Assembly (NCBI GenBank): GCA_910578075.1
Contig: CAJTPK010000016.1
Coordinates: 16,139-80,138, forward strand
Origin: an uncultured Muribaculaceae bacterium
Lineage (GTDB): Bacteria; Bacteroidota; Bacteroidia; Bacteroidales; Muribaculaceae
Reading direction: 5' to 3'
DNA: 64,000 nt
In this document: piece by piece, positions 35,486-44,656 of the stretch
Numbering within the stretch: position 1 is the stretch's first letter
How the letters are laid out: each line of letters opens with the position of its first letter
Program-made: the position numbers and the translations under genes
Notes under the pieces: model-generated
What the model saw: only the letters and a program-made list of their open reading frames with translations
Told to the model about the DNA's origin: nothing
Databases searched by the model: none

Positions 35486-36235
35486 ATGATAGATAAATAT
35501 TTTACAGACCGTGCTACAGTGCGTGATTTCTCCGACCGGGAGGTATCACCGGTGCTTATTAATGAGATGCTTGAAGCGGCGGCACATGCTCCCACTAATG
35601 GCAATATGCAGCTTTACAGTGTGATTATAACTCGCGATGGAGCGCGAAAAAGGCTGCTTGCTCCTACGCATTTCTCGCAGCCGGCTTCAGTCGGAGCAAA
35701 TGTGTTGTTGACATTCTGTGCGGATTTCAACCGTTTCGTAAAATGGTGCGAGGCAAGCGATGCAAAGCCGGGTTACGATAATTTCCAGTCGTTCATGTCG
35801 GCTGTTTTTGATACAATTATTCTTGCTCAGCAATTCTGCACTATAGCCGAAAAAGAGGGTCTTGGAACATGTTATCTGGGAACTACCGCCTATAACGCCC
35901 CGCAGATTGCAGAGATTCTGGAGCTTCCCGAAAGAGTTGTGCCAGTCATAACTGTTGCATTGGGTTACCCGGCTTCCGAGCCTCAGAAATCCGACCGCAT
36001 CCCGGCATCTGCTTTCATTCATGATGAAGTTTACAAGGATTATACTCCTGAAAGTATAAAGGAGATATATGCAGAGAAGGAGTCAAGAGAGGATAGCCGT
36101 CAATTTATAGAAGAGAACGGCAAACAGACCCTTGCGCAGGTCTTCACGGATGTCCGTTATCCTAAAGATACAAACGAGATATTCTCCAAAATCTACCTCG
36201 ACTTCATCCGCAAACAACGTTTCGATATTCTCTAA
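35486..36235 (+). CDS. Nitroreductase-family FMN oxidoreductase (NfsA-like)
   Basis: 249 residues. The N-terminal motif RATVRDFSDREVSP and HAPTNGNMQLYSVI match the FMN-binding start of NfsA/FRP-type nitroreductases; IAEKEGLGTCYLG and PVITVALGYPASEPQKSDR complete the FMN pocket and the segment following it. It uses NAD(P)H to reduce nitro or quinone compounds in the cytoplasm. The C-terminal ~60 residues (YAEKESREDSRQFIEENGKQ) extend over the fold as in NfsA. A 34-bp inverted repeat follows the gene. Confidence 0.88.
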   Translation: MIDKYFTDRATVRDFSDREVSPVLINEMLEAAAHAPTNGNMQLYSVIITRDGARKRLLAPTHFSQPASVGANVLLTFCADFNRFVKWCEASDAKPGYDNFQSFMSAVFDTIILAQQFCTIAEKEGLGTCYLGTTAYNAPQIAEILELPERVVPVITVALGYPASEPQKSDRIPASAFIHDEVYKDYTPESIKEIYAEKESREDSRQFIEENGKQTLAQVFTDVRYPKDTNEIFSKIYLDFIRKQRFDIL

Positions 36236-36269
36236 CCATAACAAGCAAGCACATGTAAGTTTATTGTAG

Positions 36270-36372
36270 ATCAAACCATTAAAACCATTTAAAACCATTT
36301 TATTCTTCGATGATTGACCTTCAAGGCGCAACCGGAAGATAAAATGGTTTTAAATGGTTTTAATGGTTTGAT
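36270..36372. repeat. 34-bp perfect inverted repeat built from AACCATT units
   Basis: Arms 36270-36303 and 36339-36372 are exact reverse complements, each with three AAACCATT-like units, around a 35-base loop (TTCGATGATTGACCTTCAAG core). The same AACCATT units occur at the edges of the palindrome at 32855-33457, so the two are probably related elements. Confidence 0.88.
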
Positions 36373-36412
36373 TTATAACGTGCTGATTTGCTCGTTTGTA
36401 ATGGTTTTAGAA

Positions 36413-36679
36413 TCAGTCGTCTGCCTTGCCAAAGCCGAATATGCCTTTGCCGTCGGTTTTGTCTTCTACGAAATCCTCAATTTTATCAGTGATGTCGCCG
36501 AGAAAATCTTTTCCTTTCTCTATATATTCCTTGCCTTGACCATTCTGAATCCAGTCTTTTGCCTGGTTCACTTTGTCTTGCACGTCCGGACTATTGAGGA
36601 ATTCCTCAGCCTTGCCTTTAAGCTCTTCCGCCTGACCCTTAAGCTGGTCGGCCTTTCCTTTTAATTCGTCGATGTTCAT
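36413..36679 (-). CDS. CsbD/YtxH-like small hydrophilic stress protein
   Basis: 88 residues, highly charged and Gly/Ala/Lys-rich, with a repeated heptad-like pattern at the N-terminus (IDELKGKADQLKGQAEELKG) that suggests an extended amphipathic helix. It resembles CsbD-family and LEA-like stress proteins. No signal peptide or membrane segment. Monocistronic, between the AACCATT repeat and the terminator of the TolC operon. Function inferred only from composition. Confidence 0.7.
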   Translation of the reverse strand: MNIDELKGKADQLKGQAEELKGKAEEFLNSPDVQDKVNQAKDWIQNGQGKEYIEKGKDFLGDITDKIEDFVEDKTDGKGIFGFGKADD

Positions 36680-36684
36680 AATAT

Positions 36685-36723
36685 GTGTTTTTAATGGTTT
36701 TTATTGTTTTTCATTAAAAACAC
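36685..36723 (-). terminator. Hairpin downstream of the TolC gene
   Basis: GTGTTTTTAATG pairs with CATTAAAAACAC (12 bp perfect) around a 15-base T-rich loop, 38 bases after the TolC stop. It is also in the leader of the CsbD-like gene. Confidence 0.6.
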
Positions 36724-36760
36724 AGTTCCGGCGCATTGTGTTAGCTAAAGACTTCTCACT

Positions 36761-38083
36761 TTAATCATTATTAACAGTTCTGCGCGCCTCTTTGTAGAAC
36801 ATCAGGATGCGATGGCGCATCAGGTATTCGTAATATGCCTGTATGCGTGTGACTTCCGTGCGGAAGAGGTTGTTTTTAGCCTGCTCATAGTCTGCCTGCG
36901 TAGCCCGTCCGAGATTGAAGCGTTCGCGTGTGGAATCGAATGAGAGCCGAGTCTTCTCCAGAGTCTCTTCCGATGTTAGATATCTGTCTCTTGCCCCTGT
37001 CGCCTGGTAATAAGCCAACTGGATGTCTTTGTAGAGGTCGAGGGAGCGCTGGTCGAGGTCAAGCTTGGCGCTTGTCTGCTGCAACTTTGCGCGGCGCACG
37101 CTGTTGCGTGTGTTGAAACCGTCAAAGATCGGTATGGAGAGGGAGAATCCGAGATAAGTCTGGAAATTATGGCGCATCTGTGCGGAGAAGGCTTCGTTGT
37201 CGAATCCTCCCAGACGGTAATAGCTCGATCCGAGACCTGCGTTGAACCGGAGTGTTGGTATATATCCGGATTTGGCATAAGATATTCTCTGGTCAGCCAC
37301 TTTGATTGCCTGTCTTGCGCTGAGTATGCTGTTATTGTTTAGCATTGCGGAATTATATACATCCTCCGGACCGGGTATTGACGGCAGTAACTGACCAAGC
37401 GGGAGCACATCGAACCCTTCTACTGATGGTAGTTGCAGAAGATTAGCGAGATTTACCAACGCTGTCTGGGTGTCGTTTGCCGATGTGATTATTTGAAGCT
37501 TATCCTGTGCCGCAACTGCTTCAAGGTCATAGATTGTTGCCTCTGCTGCTTTCCCGGCTTCGATCATGGTCTTCTGGCGTTCAACCTCAAAAGCCGACAG
37601 ATCTGCCTGTGAACGTGCGCTTTGTTCCACTTCCTTGCAGTAGAGCACCTGAAGATACTGTGAAATCACATTGAGCGCGACATTATCTTTCGCAGCTTCA
37701 TTATCGAACACATATTGTTGCAGCGAAAGCTTGGAAAGCTTCAGGTTGCGGTATTCCGCCATCCCTTGAAACAAGGGTAGGCTCAATCCTGCGCTCCATC
37801 CGAAATTGGACGTGTTTCGATCTGCATATGTATTCTGGGCGGTAAGACCGCGTCCGAAATTGAACTGTTGTGAGGCAGATGCATCAAGTGTCGGAAGGAA
37901 ACGGTCTTTTGCCTCAATTATTCCTTGCTCACCTTCACGGATCTGCAGCTCTCGTTGCAGCACATTGATGTTGTGGGAAATCGCATAGGAAATGCAGCTG
38001 TCGAGCGACCAAGCCTCCGCAGATGCGGTAGCCGGGGATGCGATCAGCGCAACAGTAATTATATGTTTAGAAATATTATTCAT
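36761..38083 (-). CDS. TolC-family outer-membrane efflux channel
   Basis: 440 residues with a signal peptide (MNNISKHIITVALIASPATA) and two tandem OEP repeats, the second around SYYRLGGFDNEAFSAQMRHN. The long helices carry the usual alternating pattern (QQTSAKLDLDQRSLDLYKDI, RERFNLGRATQADYEQAKNN). It forms the exit duct for the MacAB-like exporter encoded just upstream; the adaptor stop is 4 bases before its start. Confidence 0.9.
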   Translation of the reverse strand: MNNISKHIITVALIASPATASAEAWSLDSCISYAISHNINVLQRELQIREGEQGIIEAKDRFLPTLDASASQQFNFGRGLTAQNTYADRNTSNFGWSAGLSLPLFQGMAEYRNLKLSKLSLQQYVFDNEAAKDNVALNVISQYLQVLYCKEVEQSARSQADLSAFEVERQKTMIEAGKAAEATIYDLEAVAAQDKLQIITSANDTQTALVNLANLLQLPSVEGFDVLPLGQLLPSIPGPEDVYNSAMLNNNSILSARQAIKVADQRISYAKSGYIPTLRFNAGLGSSYYRLGGFDNEAFSAQMRHNFQTYLGFSLSIPIFDGFNTRNSVRRAKLQQTSAKLDLDQRSLDLYKDIQLAYYQATGARDRYLTSEETLEKTRLSFDSTRERFNLGRATQADYEQAKNNLFRTEVTRIQAYYEYLMRHRILMFYKEARRTVNND

Positions 38084-38087
38084 TGTC

Positions 38088-39188
38088 TCAATTCTTTACG
38101 ATACTTCCGCGAAGGGGAGTCTTCTTTGTGATACCCTTTGATTTAACCTGTACCATTATACCGTTGGATATGCCGGCTGTGAATTCCTTACGTTCGAATT
38201 TTTGCTGTGGAACGGAATCCTTAAGCACATATACATATGCCTTGTCTCCATCATATTCCACCACGCTTTCGGGAACAGCGAGTGTGCTGTCTGCCTTTTC
38301 GAGGATTACATTGGCATTCGCGCTGTATCCGGCACGTAGTTTGGCATTCTCCTCTATGCTCAGGGCAGCTTTCACCTCGAAGGTATTCGTGCCGTTCTCA
38401 TCCGAAGCCATAGGAGCTATCTTCTCAATTACAGCTGGGAAGTCTGAGCCGCTTATGGCACCTACAGAGATTCTCACGCCCATACCTTCGCTTAATAGAT
38501 CAACCTCTGTCTCATCTACTTTACCTTTGAATATAAGATCTGTCATGTCGGCGACTTTGGCTATGGTTGTGCCATCGTTGAAAGTGTTGGCCTGGATTAC
38601 TGAAGTTCCGACCTTTACCGGAACCTCCAGCACCACACCTGTCACAGTGGAACGTACCAGGGTGTTGGAACCTTGTGCGTTAGCTGCCGAAACGCCATCG
38701 CGTACGATTGTGAGCTGGTCGCGGGTCTGATCGAGTTCCCTTTTTGCTCTCTCGTATGCCGCAAGGTCTGTCTCGTATTTCTCTCTGCTTTCATATTTCT
38801 TCTCGTAAAGCTGACGGGTACGTTCATAGTTCAATCCCGCCTCTTTAAGGGATATTTCAGCCAATGCCACACGGTTTTCCGCAGATGACAGTTGTGCCTC
38901 TTCCGGAATAACCTTGATCTTGGCAATGATGTCGCCGTTGTTCACATGGTCGCCCGCTTCGACAAGAATTTCGCTGATGATTCCTGAGATTTGCGGTTTG
39001 ATTTCGATTTCATCGCGTGGCTCGATCTTGCCTGTGAGCACTGTCACACGCTCAATGTTTTCCTCAGAAGGATATTCAATTGAATATACCTCTTCCTTAT
39101 CTTTTGAATTCATGTAAAGATACACGAATGTGCCTGCGAAAATCAGGGCGACAATCACCCAAAGAAAGATTTTAAAGAACTTTTTCAT
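38088..39188 (-). CDS. MacA-like periplasmic adaptor (membrane fusion protein)
   Basis: 366 residues: one N-terminal membrane anchor (FFKIFLWVIVALIFAGTFVY), a split biotinyl-lipoyl domain (IKPQISGIISEILVEAGDHV with NGDIIAKI, and GVVLEVPVKVGTSV), a coiled-coil hairpin (RVALAEISLKEAGLNYERTR, ESREKYETDLAAYERAKREL) and a beta-barrel domain. It links the inner-membrane ABC permeases to the TolC channel. It lies in the middle of the exporter operon. Confidence 0.9.
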   Translation of the reverse strand: MKKFFKIFLWVIVALIFAGTFVYLYMNSKDKEEVYSIEYPSEENIERVTVLTGKIEPRDEIEIKPQISGIISEILVEAGDHVNNGDIIAKIKVIPEEAQLSSAENRVALAEISLKEAGLNYERTRQLYEKKYESREKYETDLAAYERAKRELDQTRDQLTIVRDGVSAANAQGSNTLVRSTVTGVVLEVPVKVGTSVIQANTFNDGTTIAKVADMTDLIFKGKVDETEVDLLSEGMGVRISVGAISGSDFPAVIEKIAPMASDENGTNTFEVKAALSIEENAKLRAGYSANANVILEKADSTLAVPESVVEYDGDKAYVYVLKDSVPQQKFERKEFTAGISNGIMVQVKSKGITKKTPLRGSIVKN

Positions 39189-39215
39189 ATGTGGTAAAAA
39201 GTTTAAATGAGTTCA

Positions 39216-40472
39216 TTATTTAGAGTTTATAGCTTCTATTGGTTTAATTTTCATTGCTTTGATTGATGGGATCAATCCCGCGAGGATTCCAAGCACCATG
39301 AATATTGCAAGGATAGCGAGTGCATTGGCGAAGCTCATCTGGAAGTGCACTTCCGATACAGCATCCGGCGGATTGTTTATGCTGTGCATCACGCCGAGAA
39401 TCACGGTGGCAAGACACATCCCTGCGAGTCCGGATATCATCGTAAGAGCGGCTCCTTCGCTGAGCACCTGCACTATGATGTCGCGTGGTTTGGCGCCGAT
39501 GGCACGCCGGATACCGATCTCCTGTGTGCGCTCCTTTACGATCACCCACATTATGTTACCGATGCCGATGATTCCGGCGAGCAATGTAGAGATGCCGATG
39601 AAAAGAGCCAAAAGATCAACTCCTAAGAACAGTTTGTCTACCTGCTCGAATTGTTCGGCTATGTTCATTGCCCATATGGCTCCCTCATCATTCGGATGGA
39701 TGTCGTGTCGACGGTTAAGCACCCTACGCATCCTGGGGATGACCTCGGAAAGCTTGACATTATCGTTGGCCACCATCATTATGTAGTCAACTTTGTCGCC
39801 ATACCCGTTTGCCCGTCTGAATGTGGAGGCAGGCACAAGCACGCTCTCATCAAGCGAGCCGTTCAGATGAATCTCGGAAGGGTCTCCGATCACCCCGATA
39901 ACAGAATATGCGGAGCCATTGACATCAATCATTCGTCCTTCCGGAGAATCTATTCCCGGATAAAGTTGTGAAGCGACCTTTTTACCTATTACCGCCACTC
40001 GGCGTTCGGAAGAATCATCAGCCTCGTTGATGAAACGGCCGGAAAATATCTTTGGATTCTGGATGTCACTGTAATTAGGCTCAGCGCCAATCAACTGTCC
40101 GGAGAATGAGTTTTTTCCATGCTTGAAAGATGATCCCCATTTCTGATATGTGGGAATGATGGCTTTTAATTCAGGAAAAGCGTCACGAAGCAATGTCACA
40201 TCAGTCATGTTCATCTGCCATGACCGCCCCTTGCGGTATCCTTTATAGGGAATGGTTGTCTGTTCCGGAATCAAGGCACCGCTGTTGGTGGCGAATCCTG
40301 CGAAATTTCTTTTGAGCAGATCCTCGCCACCTCGGGCTCCGCCCATGAGCATAGCGAGCATCGCCACTCCCCAAAATATTCCGAAACCGGTCAGGAATGT
40401 CCGCGTCTTGTTACGGGCGAGGGTAGCACCGATCTCTTTCCAGTTCTCCTTGTCAAATATCGTCAGTTTCAT
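39216..40472 (-). CDS. MacB/FtsX-type ABC transporter permease
   Basis: 418 residues: N-terminal membrane helix (TFLTGFGIFWGVAMLAMLMG), a large periplasmic MacB-PCD domain, then three C-terminal helices with the FtsX block (VIVKERTQEIGIRRAIGAKP). It transmits ATP-driven motion to the periplasm (mechanotransmission), not a classical channel. A second, related permease gene lies 6 bases upstream, so the complex is probably a heterodimer. Confidence 0.9.
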   Translation of the reverse strand: MKLTIFDKENWKEIGATLARNKTRTFLTGFGIFWGVAMLAMLMGGARGGEDLLKRNFAGFATNSGALIPEQTTIPYKGYRKGRSWQMNMTDVTLLRDAFPELKAIIPTYQKWGSSFKHGKNSFSGQLIGAEPNYSDIQNPKIFSGRFINEADDSSERRVAVIGKKVASQLYPGIDSPEGRMIDVNGSAYSVIGVIGDPSEIHLNGSLDESVLVPASTFRRANGYGDKVDYIMMVANDNVKLSEVIPRMRRVLNRRHDIHPNDEGAIWAMNIAEQFEQVDKLFLGVDLLALFIGISTLLAGIIGIGNIMWVIVKERTQEIGIRRAIGAKPRDIIVQVLSEGAALTMISGLAGMCLATVILGVMHSINNPPDAVSEVHFQMSFANALAILAIFMVLGILAGLIPSIKAMKIKPIEAINSK

Positions 40473-40478
40473 ATCATT

Positions 40479-41708
40479 CTATTCATCGCGGAGTGCTTCC
40501 ACGGGTTTTACCTTAAGAGCTTTCAACGCCGGGAAGAGACCTGCAAGCATCCCTGCGATCACCAGCACCGCCGTTACTTCAAGCGCGATTGTTATGCTTA
40601 CTGTCGGATTTCGGAGCGGTGTGTTGTCGCCTTCACCGATAAGCATGGCTATTATCTGTGTCACGGCAGTTCCGAGCACTATGCCGATGTAGCCGAATAT
40701 AACCGTTATGGCAACGGATTCCACAATCACCTGGGTCAGGATCTTGCGTGGTTTCGCTCCGATTGCACGTCTGATTCCGATCTCATGAGTCCGCTCGCGT
40801 ACGGTCACAAACATGATGTTACTGATTCCTACAATACCTGTGAGCAATGTAAGTATTCCCAGAACCCATACGCATGTGTCGAGGATTCCCAAAGCATTCT
40901 TTGTTGTAAGGGAGCTTGTGAACCGGTTGTAGATATACACTGCATTGGTATCTTTAGGGTCAAAATCGTGATTGGCTGCCAAAGTGTTCCTCACGCCATC
41001 TTCTGCGTCAGTACCATCTTTTTCCGTGTTGACATCCTTAAGATTTATTGATAGATTGCCGAGGTCCTCGCGGTCTGCCGCCATCATGCGGGCGGTTGTG
41101 AAGGGGATGTATACCTCGCGGTTCCATCTGCTTTCGTATACTCCGACCACAAGAAATGACAGACCGTTGCAATTTACTCTCGATCCCAAAGCGTCTTTCC
41201 CATCCGGCGGAAAAAGCTGAGCGGCGTAGCGCTGGGGGATGACCATTACTTTTGCTTTGGTGTCCATGTCGCGGCTGTTCAGGAAGCGCCCGGCTATTAT
41301 GTCACCGTTGCGGGAGGGTGTGAATTCGCGGGGAAAGACACCGGAATAAGACTGCGATACCTGAGCTTTTTCCGAAGTGATTTTTCCTCCTCCGCTCAAT
41401 CTTGAAGTCACTTCCTCGACGTATCCGGAATTGTTATCTTTTACCGAAACCATATCTTTGTCTTTAAGCCGTATGCGTCTGCCTTCACGGTTGCCATGAT
41501 AGGGTATGGATGTATTGCCGCTCCACACCTGGATTTTCGCATTGTTACCCTGCATCATGTCATGGTTGAAGCTGTTGGTGACGCCCCTGGCCATGCTGAG
41601 AAGCACGATCAGCATAAAGATACCCCATGTCACAGCTATACCCGTGAGAGCTGTCCTCACCTTGTTATGACTGAGAGTCTGCGATATTTCTCTGAATAGA
41701 TCAAACAT
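40479..41708 (-). CDS. MacB/FtsX-type ABC transporter permease
   Basis: 409 residues with the same plan as its neighbour: first helix in TALTGIAVTWGIFMLIVLLS, periplasmic MacB-PCD domain, and C-terminal FtsX block (VTVRERTHEIGIRRAIGAKP) with three helices. The two permeases share the RRAIGAKPR segment but differ in the periplasmic domain, which points to an old duplication. Start is 3 bases after the ATPase stop. Confidence 0.9.
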   Translation of the reverse strand: MFDLFREISQTLSHNKVRTALTGIAVTWGIFMLIVLLSMARGVTNSFNHDMMQGNNAKIQVWSGNTSIPYHGNREGRRIRLKDKDMVSVKDNNSGYVEEVTSRLSGGGKITSEKAQVSQSYSGVFPREFTPSRNGDIIAGRFLNSRDMDTKAKVMVIPQRYAAQLFPPDGKDALGSRVNCNGLSFLVVGVYESRWNREVYIPFTTARMMAADREDLGNLSINLKDVNTEKDGTDAEDGVRNTLAANHDFDPKDTNAVYIYNRFTSSLTTKNALGILDTCVWVLGILTLLTGIVGISNIMFVTVRERTHEIGIRRAIGAKPRKILTQVIVESVAITVIFGYIGIVLGTAVTQIIAMLIGEGDNTPLRNPTVSITIALEVTAVLVIAGMLAGLFPALKALKVKPVEALRDE

Positions 41709-41711
41709 ATT

Positions 41712-42371
41712 TCATACTATTATTCCATCTGATATGCGTATCAGCCGGTCGGTCTGTTCAGCCACCCCGGGATCGTGGGTGACAATCACGATTGTCTTTC
41801 CTTCCTCTGTGTTGAGTGTCCGGAAAATCTCCATCACATCGTGGGAGGTTTTGCTGTCGAGAGCACCGGTAGGCTCATCGGCAAGAATTATCGACGGGTT
41901 GGTGATCATTGCCCGCGCTATCGCCACGCGTTGTTTCTGTCCTCCTGACATCTCGCTTGGCAGATGGTGGGCGCGGTCTGCGAGTCCCATGCGTTCCAGC
42001 TGCTCCATGGCGAGCTTGTTGCGTTTCTTACGTGATATGCCTTGGTAGAACAGGGGCAGTGCGACGTTTTCAACAGCGTTCTTATAGTTGATAAGATTGA
42101 ACGACTGGAATACGAATCCGATCATACGGTTGCGGTATTCTGCCGCCTTGTTCTCGCTAAGATTCTTGATAAGCGTGCCATCGAGGTAATACTCTCCCGA
42201 GTCATAGTTGTCAAGAATTCCCAGGATATTGAGTAACGTTGACTTACCGGATCCCGAGGCACCCATGATTGAGACAAGCTCACCCTTGTTGATCTCCAGA
42301 TTTATCCCTTTAAGCACATGTAGCGGCACGGCTCCGGGATATGTCTTGTTTACATCTGTCAGCCTAATCAT
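41712..42371 (-). CDS. MacB/LolD-type ABC transporter ATPase
   Basis: 219 residues with every ABC motif: Walker A GASGSGKSTLL, Q-loop VFQSFNLI, signature MSGGQKQRVAIAR, Walker B IILADEPTGALD, and H-loop IVIVTHDPGV. It powers the two FtsX-type permeases. ATG 42371 follows the stop of a 33-residue membrane peptide by one base, so the two are coupled. Confidence 0.93.
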   Translation of the reverse strand: MIRLTDVNKTYPGAVPLHVLKGINLEINKGELVSIMGASGSGKSTLLNILGILDNYDSGEYYLDGTLIKNLSENKAAEYRNRMIGFVFQSFNLINYKNAVENVALPLFYQGISRKKRNKLAMEQLERMGLADRAHHLPSEMSGGQKQRVAIARAMITNPSIILADEPTGALDSKTSHDVMEIFRTLNTEEGKTIVIVTHDPGVAEQTDRLIRISDGIIV

Positions 42372-42372
42372 A

Positions 42373-42474
42373 TCAGCGGGGTGTCAGTACGATAAACGGA
42401 GTCAGAAATGCAACAATGGCGAGGAAAAGAAGTATTCCCCATATGATATATGATGATGTCTTGAATTTTTTCAT
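42373..42474 (-). CDS. 33-residue single-pass membrane peptide
   Basis: Begins MKKFKTSSYIIWGILLFLAI and ends FIVLTPR: a positively charged N-terminus, one hydrophobic helix of about 20 residues and a short polar tail. It lies 8 bases after the GntR stop and one base before the ATPase ATG (TGATATG), so it fits exactly into the operon. It could be a small subunit or regulator of the exporter. Function unknown. Confidence 0.65.
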   Translation of the reverse strand: MKKFKTSSYIIWGILLFLAIVAFLTPFIVLTPR

Positions 42475-42482
42475 ATTATTTA

Positions 42483-42854
42483 TTATTTGCTGTTGTCAAG
42501 ATAGTTGGAATAAGCATCTCTCAATTGATCGGGCGTTATGCCCATGTATCTCATGAGATTGAAAAGGGGTGGTAGCTGACGGTTCATCAAATCATCGCTG
42601 CGTTCAATGATGATTTTTTCCTTTGCATCGGGGGAGACAAAGAATCCGATGCCCCTCTTCTGGAATATCAGTCCTTTGTTTGTCAGCCTCTCGTATGATC
42701 TCATGACGGTGTTGGCATTGACCTCAACGGATGCAGCGTATTCCCTGACGGATGGAATGCGGGTGTCCGGATCATATTTGCCGTGCATGATATCATCGCA
42801 AATGCGGTCAGCTATCTGGAGATATATTGCTTTGTTATTTTCTTCAAATGTCAT
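42483..42854 (-). CDS. GntR-family regulator, YtrA subfamily
   Basis: 123 residues: a winged helix-turn-helix of the GntR type (AIYLQIADRICDDIMHGKYD, RIPSVREYAASVEVNANTVM, then RSYERLTNKGLIFQKRGIGF), followed by a short ~50-residue helical tail as in YtrA, too short to be a ligand-binding domain. YtrA regulators repress linked ABC transporter genes and respond to cell-envelope stress or antibiotics in Bacillus. It probably binds the dyad at 44633-44654 in front of this operon. Confidence 0.9.
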   Translation of the reverse strand: MTFEENNKAIYLQIADRICDDIMHGKYDPDTRIPSVREYAASVEVNANTVMRSYERLTNKGLIFQKRGIGFFVSPDAKEKIIIERSDDLMNRQLPPLFNLMRYMGITPDQLRDAYSNYLDNSK

Positions 42855-42892
42855 TATTAATATTTTTGAGGATTATGAGACGGACCTTGCAA

Positions 42893-43777
42893 TCACCATC
42901 TTTCAATTGATTCCATCTCTTTGAATCGTTTGTAAGACAGAAGATAAAATCCTATTGTCACTATAATGCCTATGGTGTATACGATTGTTGTGAAAGTCTC
43001 GAAGCCAAGATCGCTCATTTCATTATCAAAGCGGAAAGTGAAGGATATACCGTGGATATTGATAAATATCTTCATTGCCAGATAGGTTATGAGGTTCAGC
43101 ACAATTGTTATTCCTATCAAAGACAATACGCCACGCAGTCGTGCATTCTTCGGCCAGATGCTTGCAGCCAGGAAGAAGAATGATTGGAGTGTGATTATGC
43201 CTGTGAATGCAAACATCCTCATGGCTGCTACCGATTCTGCATCATAATATAACATCGCATCCCTTTCGTCTCCCACCAGATGTCCGAAGGAGAAGAAATA
43301 GGTGAGGGGCAATGGCTCGATAACGGCTCCTTCCACAGCGTATATCGGGGCAGTCCACACTCGGATGTAATCAGCTACTATCAGGCCGACAAAAAATGTG
43401 GCGTAGATTGCGATTCCATAGAAAAGTATGTATGTCAGATACTTCTCGAGATTTGACGCAGGGAATGTTAGGGCGGATATCCTTTTTATCTTTGTGTCAT
43501 ATGATATGAAAGCACCGGCTGCTGCCACGCATGCAAACGTGAAAAGGAATATCCAGAAAACCGTAGTCTCTTTTTCCCACATGGGATCAAGATAATGGGA
43601 GGGGGTGTAATGCGAAGGGAAGTAGTAGGAGCCGTTAAGTATAGGAAAGATTGCTGCTACGAAAATCATTGTTCCTACGATGGTAAGAACCATCTGGATA
43701 AGTTTTTTCTTGTTTTCGCCTGCATATTGCTTTACATATAGGGCGAAACGGGAGGGGGAGAATATGTCGTTTGTCAT
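42893..43777 (-). CDS. ABC transporter membrane protein of the GntR-linked system
   Basis: 294 residues with about six hydrophobic segments (IQMVLTIVGTMIFVAAIFPI, VFWIFLFTFACVAAAGAFIS, YILFYGIAIYATFFVGLIVA and others). ATG 43777 is preferred; a TTG at 43789 would overlap the ATPase. Family not precisely recognised, but a hydrophobic partner next to a YtrB-like ATPase and a YtrA regulator is the usual arrangement. Confidence 0.75.
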   Translation of the reverse strand: MTNDIFSPSRFALYVKQYAGENKKKLIQMVLTIVGTMIFVAAIFPILNGSYYFPSHYTPSHYLDPMWEKETTVFWIFLFTFACVAAAGAFISYDTKIKRISALTFPASNLEKYLTYILFYGIAIYATFFVGLIVADYIRVWTAPIYAVEGAVIEPLPLTYFFSFGHLVGDERDAMLYYDAESVAAMRMFAFTGIITLQSFFFLAASIWPKNARLRGVLSLIGITIVLNLITYLAMKIFINIHGISFTFRFDNEMSDLGFETFTTIVYTIGIIVTIGFYLLSYKRFKEMESIERW

Positions 43778-43781
43778 GATC

Positions 43782-44618
43782 TTATTCAAATATGGAGTTT
43801 AATTTTTCAGGATTTGATATCGCGAAATCGAAGAGGAGCTCAAGATTGAGTTCGGAATCATCATCGTCATTGTTCGGTAGAATGACCGATGCTCCTCCGA
43901 GTCCTTTTACCGCATACAATGCTTTCTCTATCAACTCTGGGTTGACTGTATCCATAAATTTCATGCAGCTTTGGATCTCAGCTACGGTACGGTCGAGAAG
44001 CACCTTTCGGTTGTCCATGATGAGAATGTGGTCGAGTATCTGGCTCACGTCTCTTACCTGATGCGTGGAGATTACGAAAATACGGTCATCGCTCATGGAT
44101 TCGATGATGAATTTGCGGAATGCGCTTTTCGCGGGAATGTCAAGGCCGTTGGTGGGCTCGTCCATCAGCAGTAGCTTTGTATTGCATGCCATAGCGAAAG
44201 CGAGTGCCACTTTCTTTTTCTGACCCATCGACAGTTTGTCAAGACGAACGTTGCGGTCAAGTCCGAATGTGTCAAGGTGACGATACATATCTTCCTTTGA
44301 AAAGTTTGGATAGAACACACCGTTAAGTTCCGCGAATTTATCAAGTTTGAGAGCCGGCAGCCCGATCTCTTCAGGAACTATAAACATGTTCTCCAAAGTG
44401 GACGGGCGGCGTAGACGTGTGCTGACACCATCGAATGTTATTTCGCCTGAGGACGGAGTCAATAGACCTGTAATGAGTTGCAGTAAGGTTGATTTTCCCG
44501 CACCGTTTGAACCAAGGAGTCCGTATACGCCACCTTCTTTAAGCTGGAGGGAGAAGTCATTTATGGTAGGCTCCCCCTTGCGGCTGTAACTGAATGAGCA
44601 ATTTTTGATAGTTAGCAT
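43782..44618 (-). CDS. ABC transporter ATPase, YtrB-like
   Basis: 278 residues: Walker A GLLGSNGAGKSTLLQLITG, signature LSMGQKKKVALAFAMA, Walker B LLLMDEPTNGLDIP, H-loop VISTHQVRD. The ~70-residue C-terminal extension is typical of single-domain exporter ATPases of the CcmA/YtrB type. First gene of the operon that also contains the permease, GntR regulator and the MacAB-TolC exporter. Confidence 0.92.
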   Translation of the reverse strand: MLTIKNCSFSYSRKGEPTINDFSLQLKEGGVYGLLGSNGAGKSTLLQLITGLLTPSSGEITFDGVSTRLRRPSTLENMFIVPEEIGLPALKLDKFAELNGVFYPNFSKEDMYRHLDTFGLDRNVRLDKLSMGQKKKVALAFAMACNTKLLLMDEPTNGLDIPAKSAFRKFIIESMSDDRIFVISTHQVRDVSQILDHILIMDNRKVLLDRTVAEIQSCMKFMDTVNPELIEKALYAVKGLGGASVILPNNDDDDSELNLELLFDFAISNPEKLNSIFE

Positions 44619-44632
44619 ATCTTAGTTTGTTA

Positions 44633-44654
44633 GTGTATTAGTATATTAGTACAC
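44633..44654 (-). promoter_or_regulatory. Candidate GntR (YtrA-type) operator
   Basis: GTGTA TTAGTATATTAG TACAC: inverted GTGTA/TACAC ends around a repeated ATTAG core, lying between the promoter -7 box and the first gene and covering the predicted transcription start. This is where an autorepressor would bind. Confidence 0.5.
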
Positions 44655-44656
44655 CG

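Noticed and set aside
36270..36372. AACCATT repeats considered as a CRISPR-like or iteron array.
   Set aside because: Units are 7-8 bases, arranged as one inverted repeat without spacers, and there are no cas or replication genes nearby.
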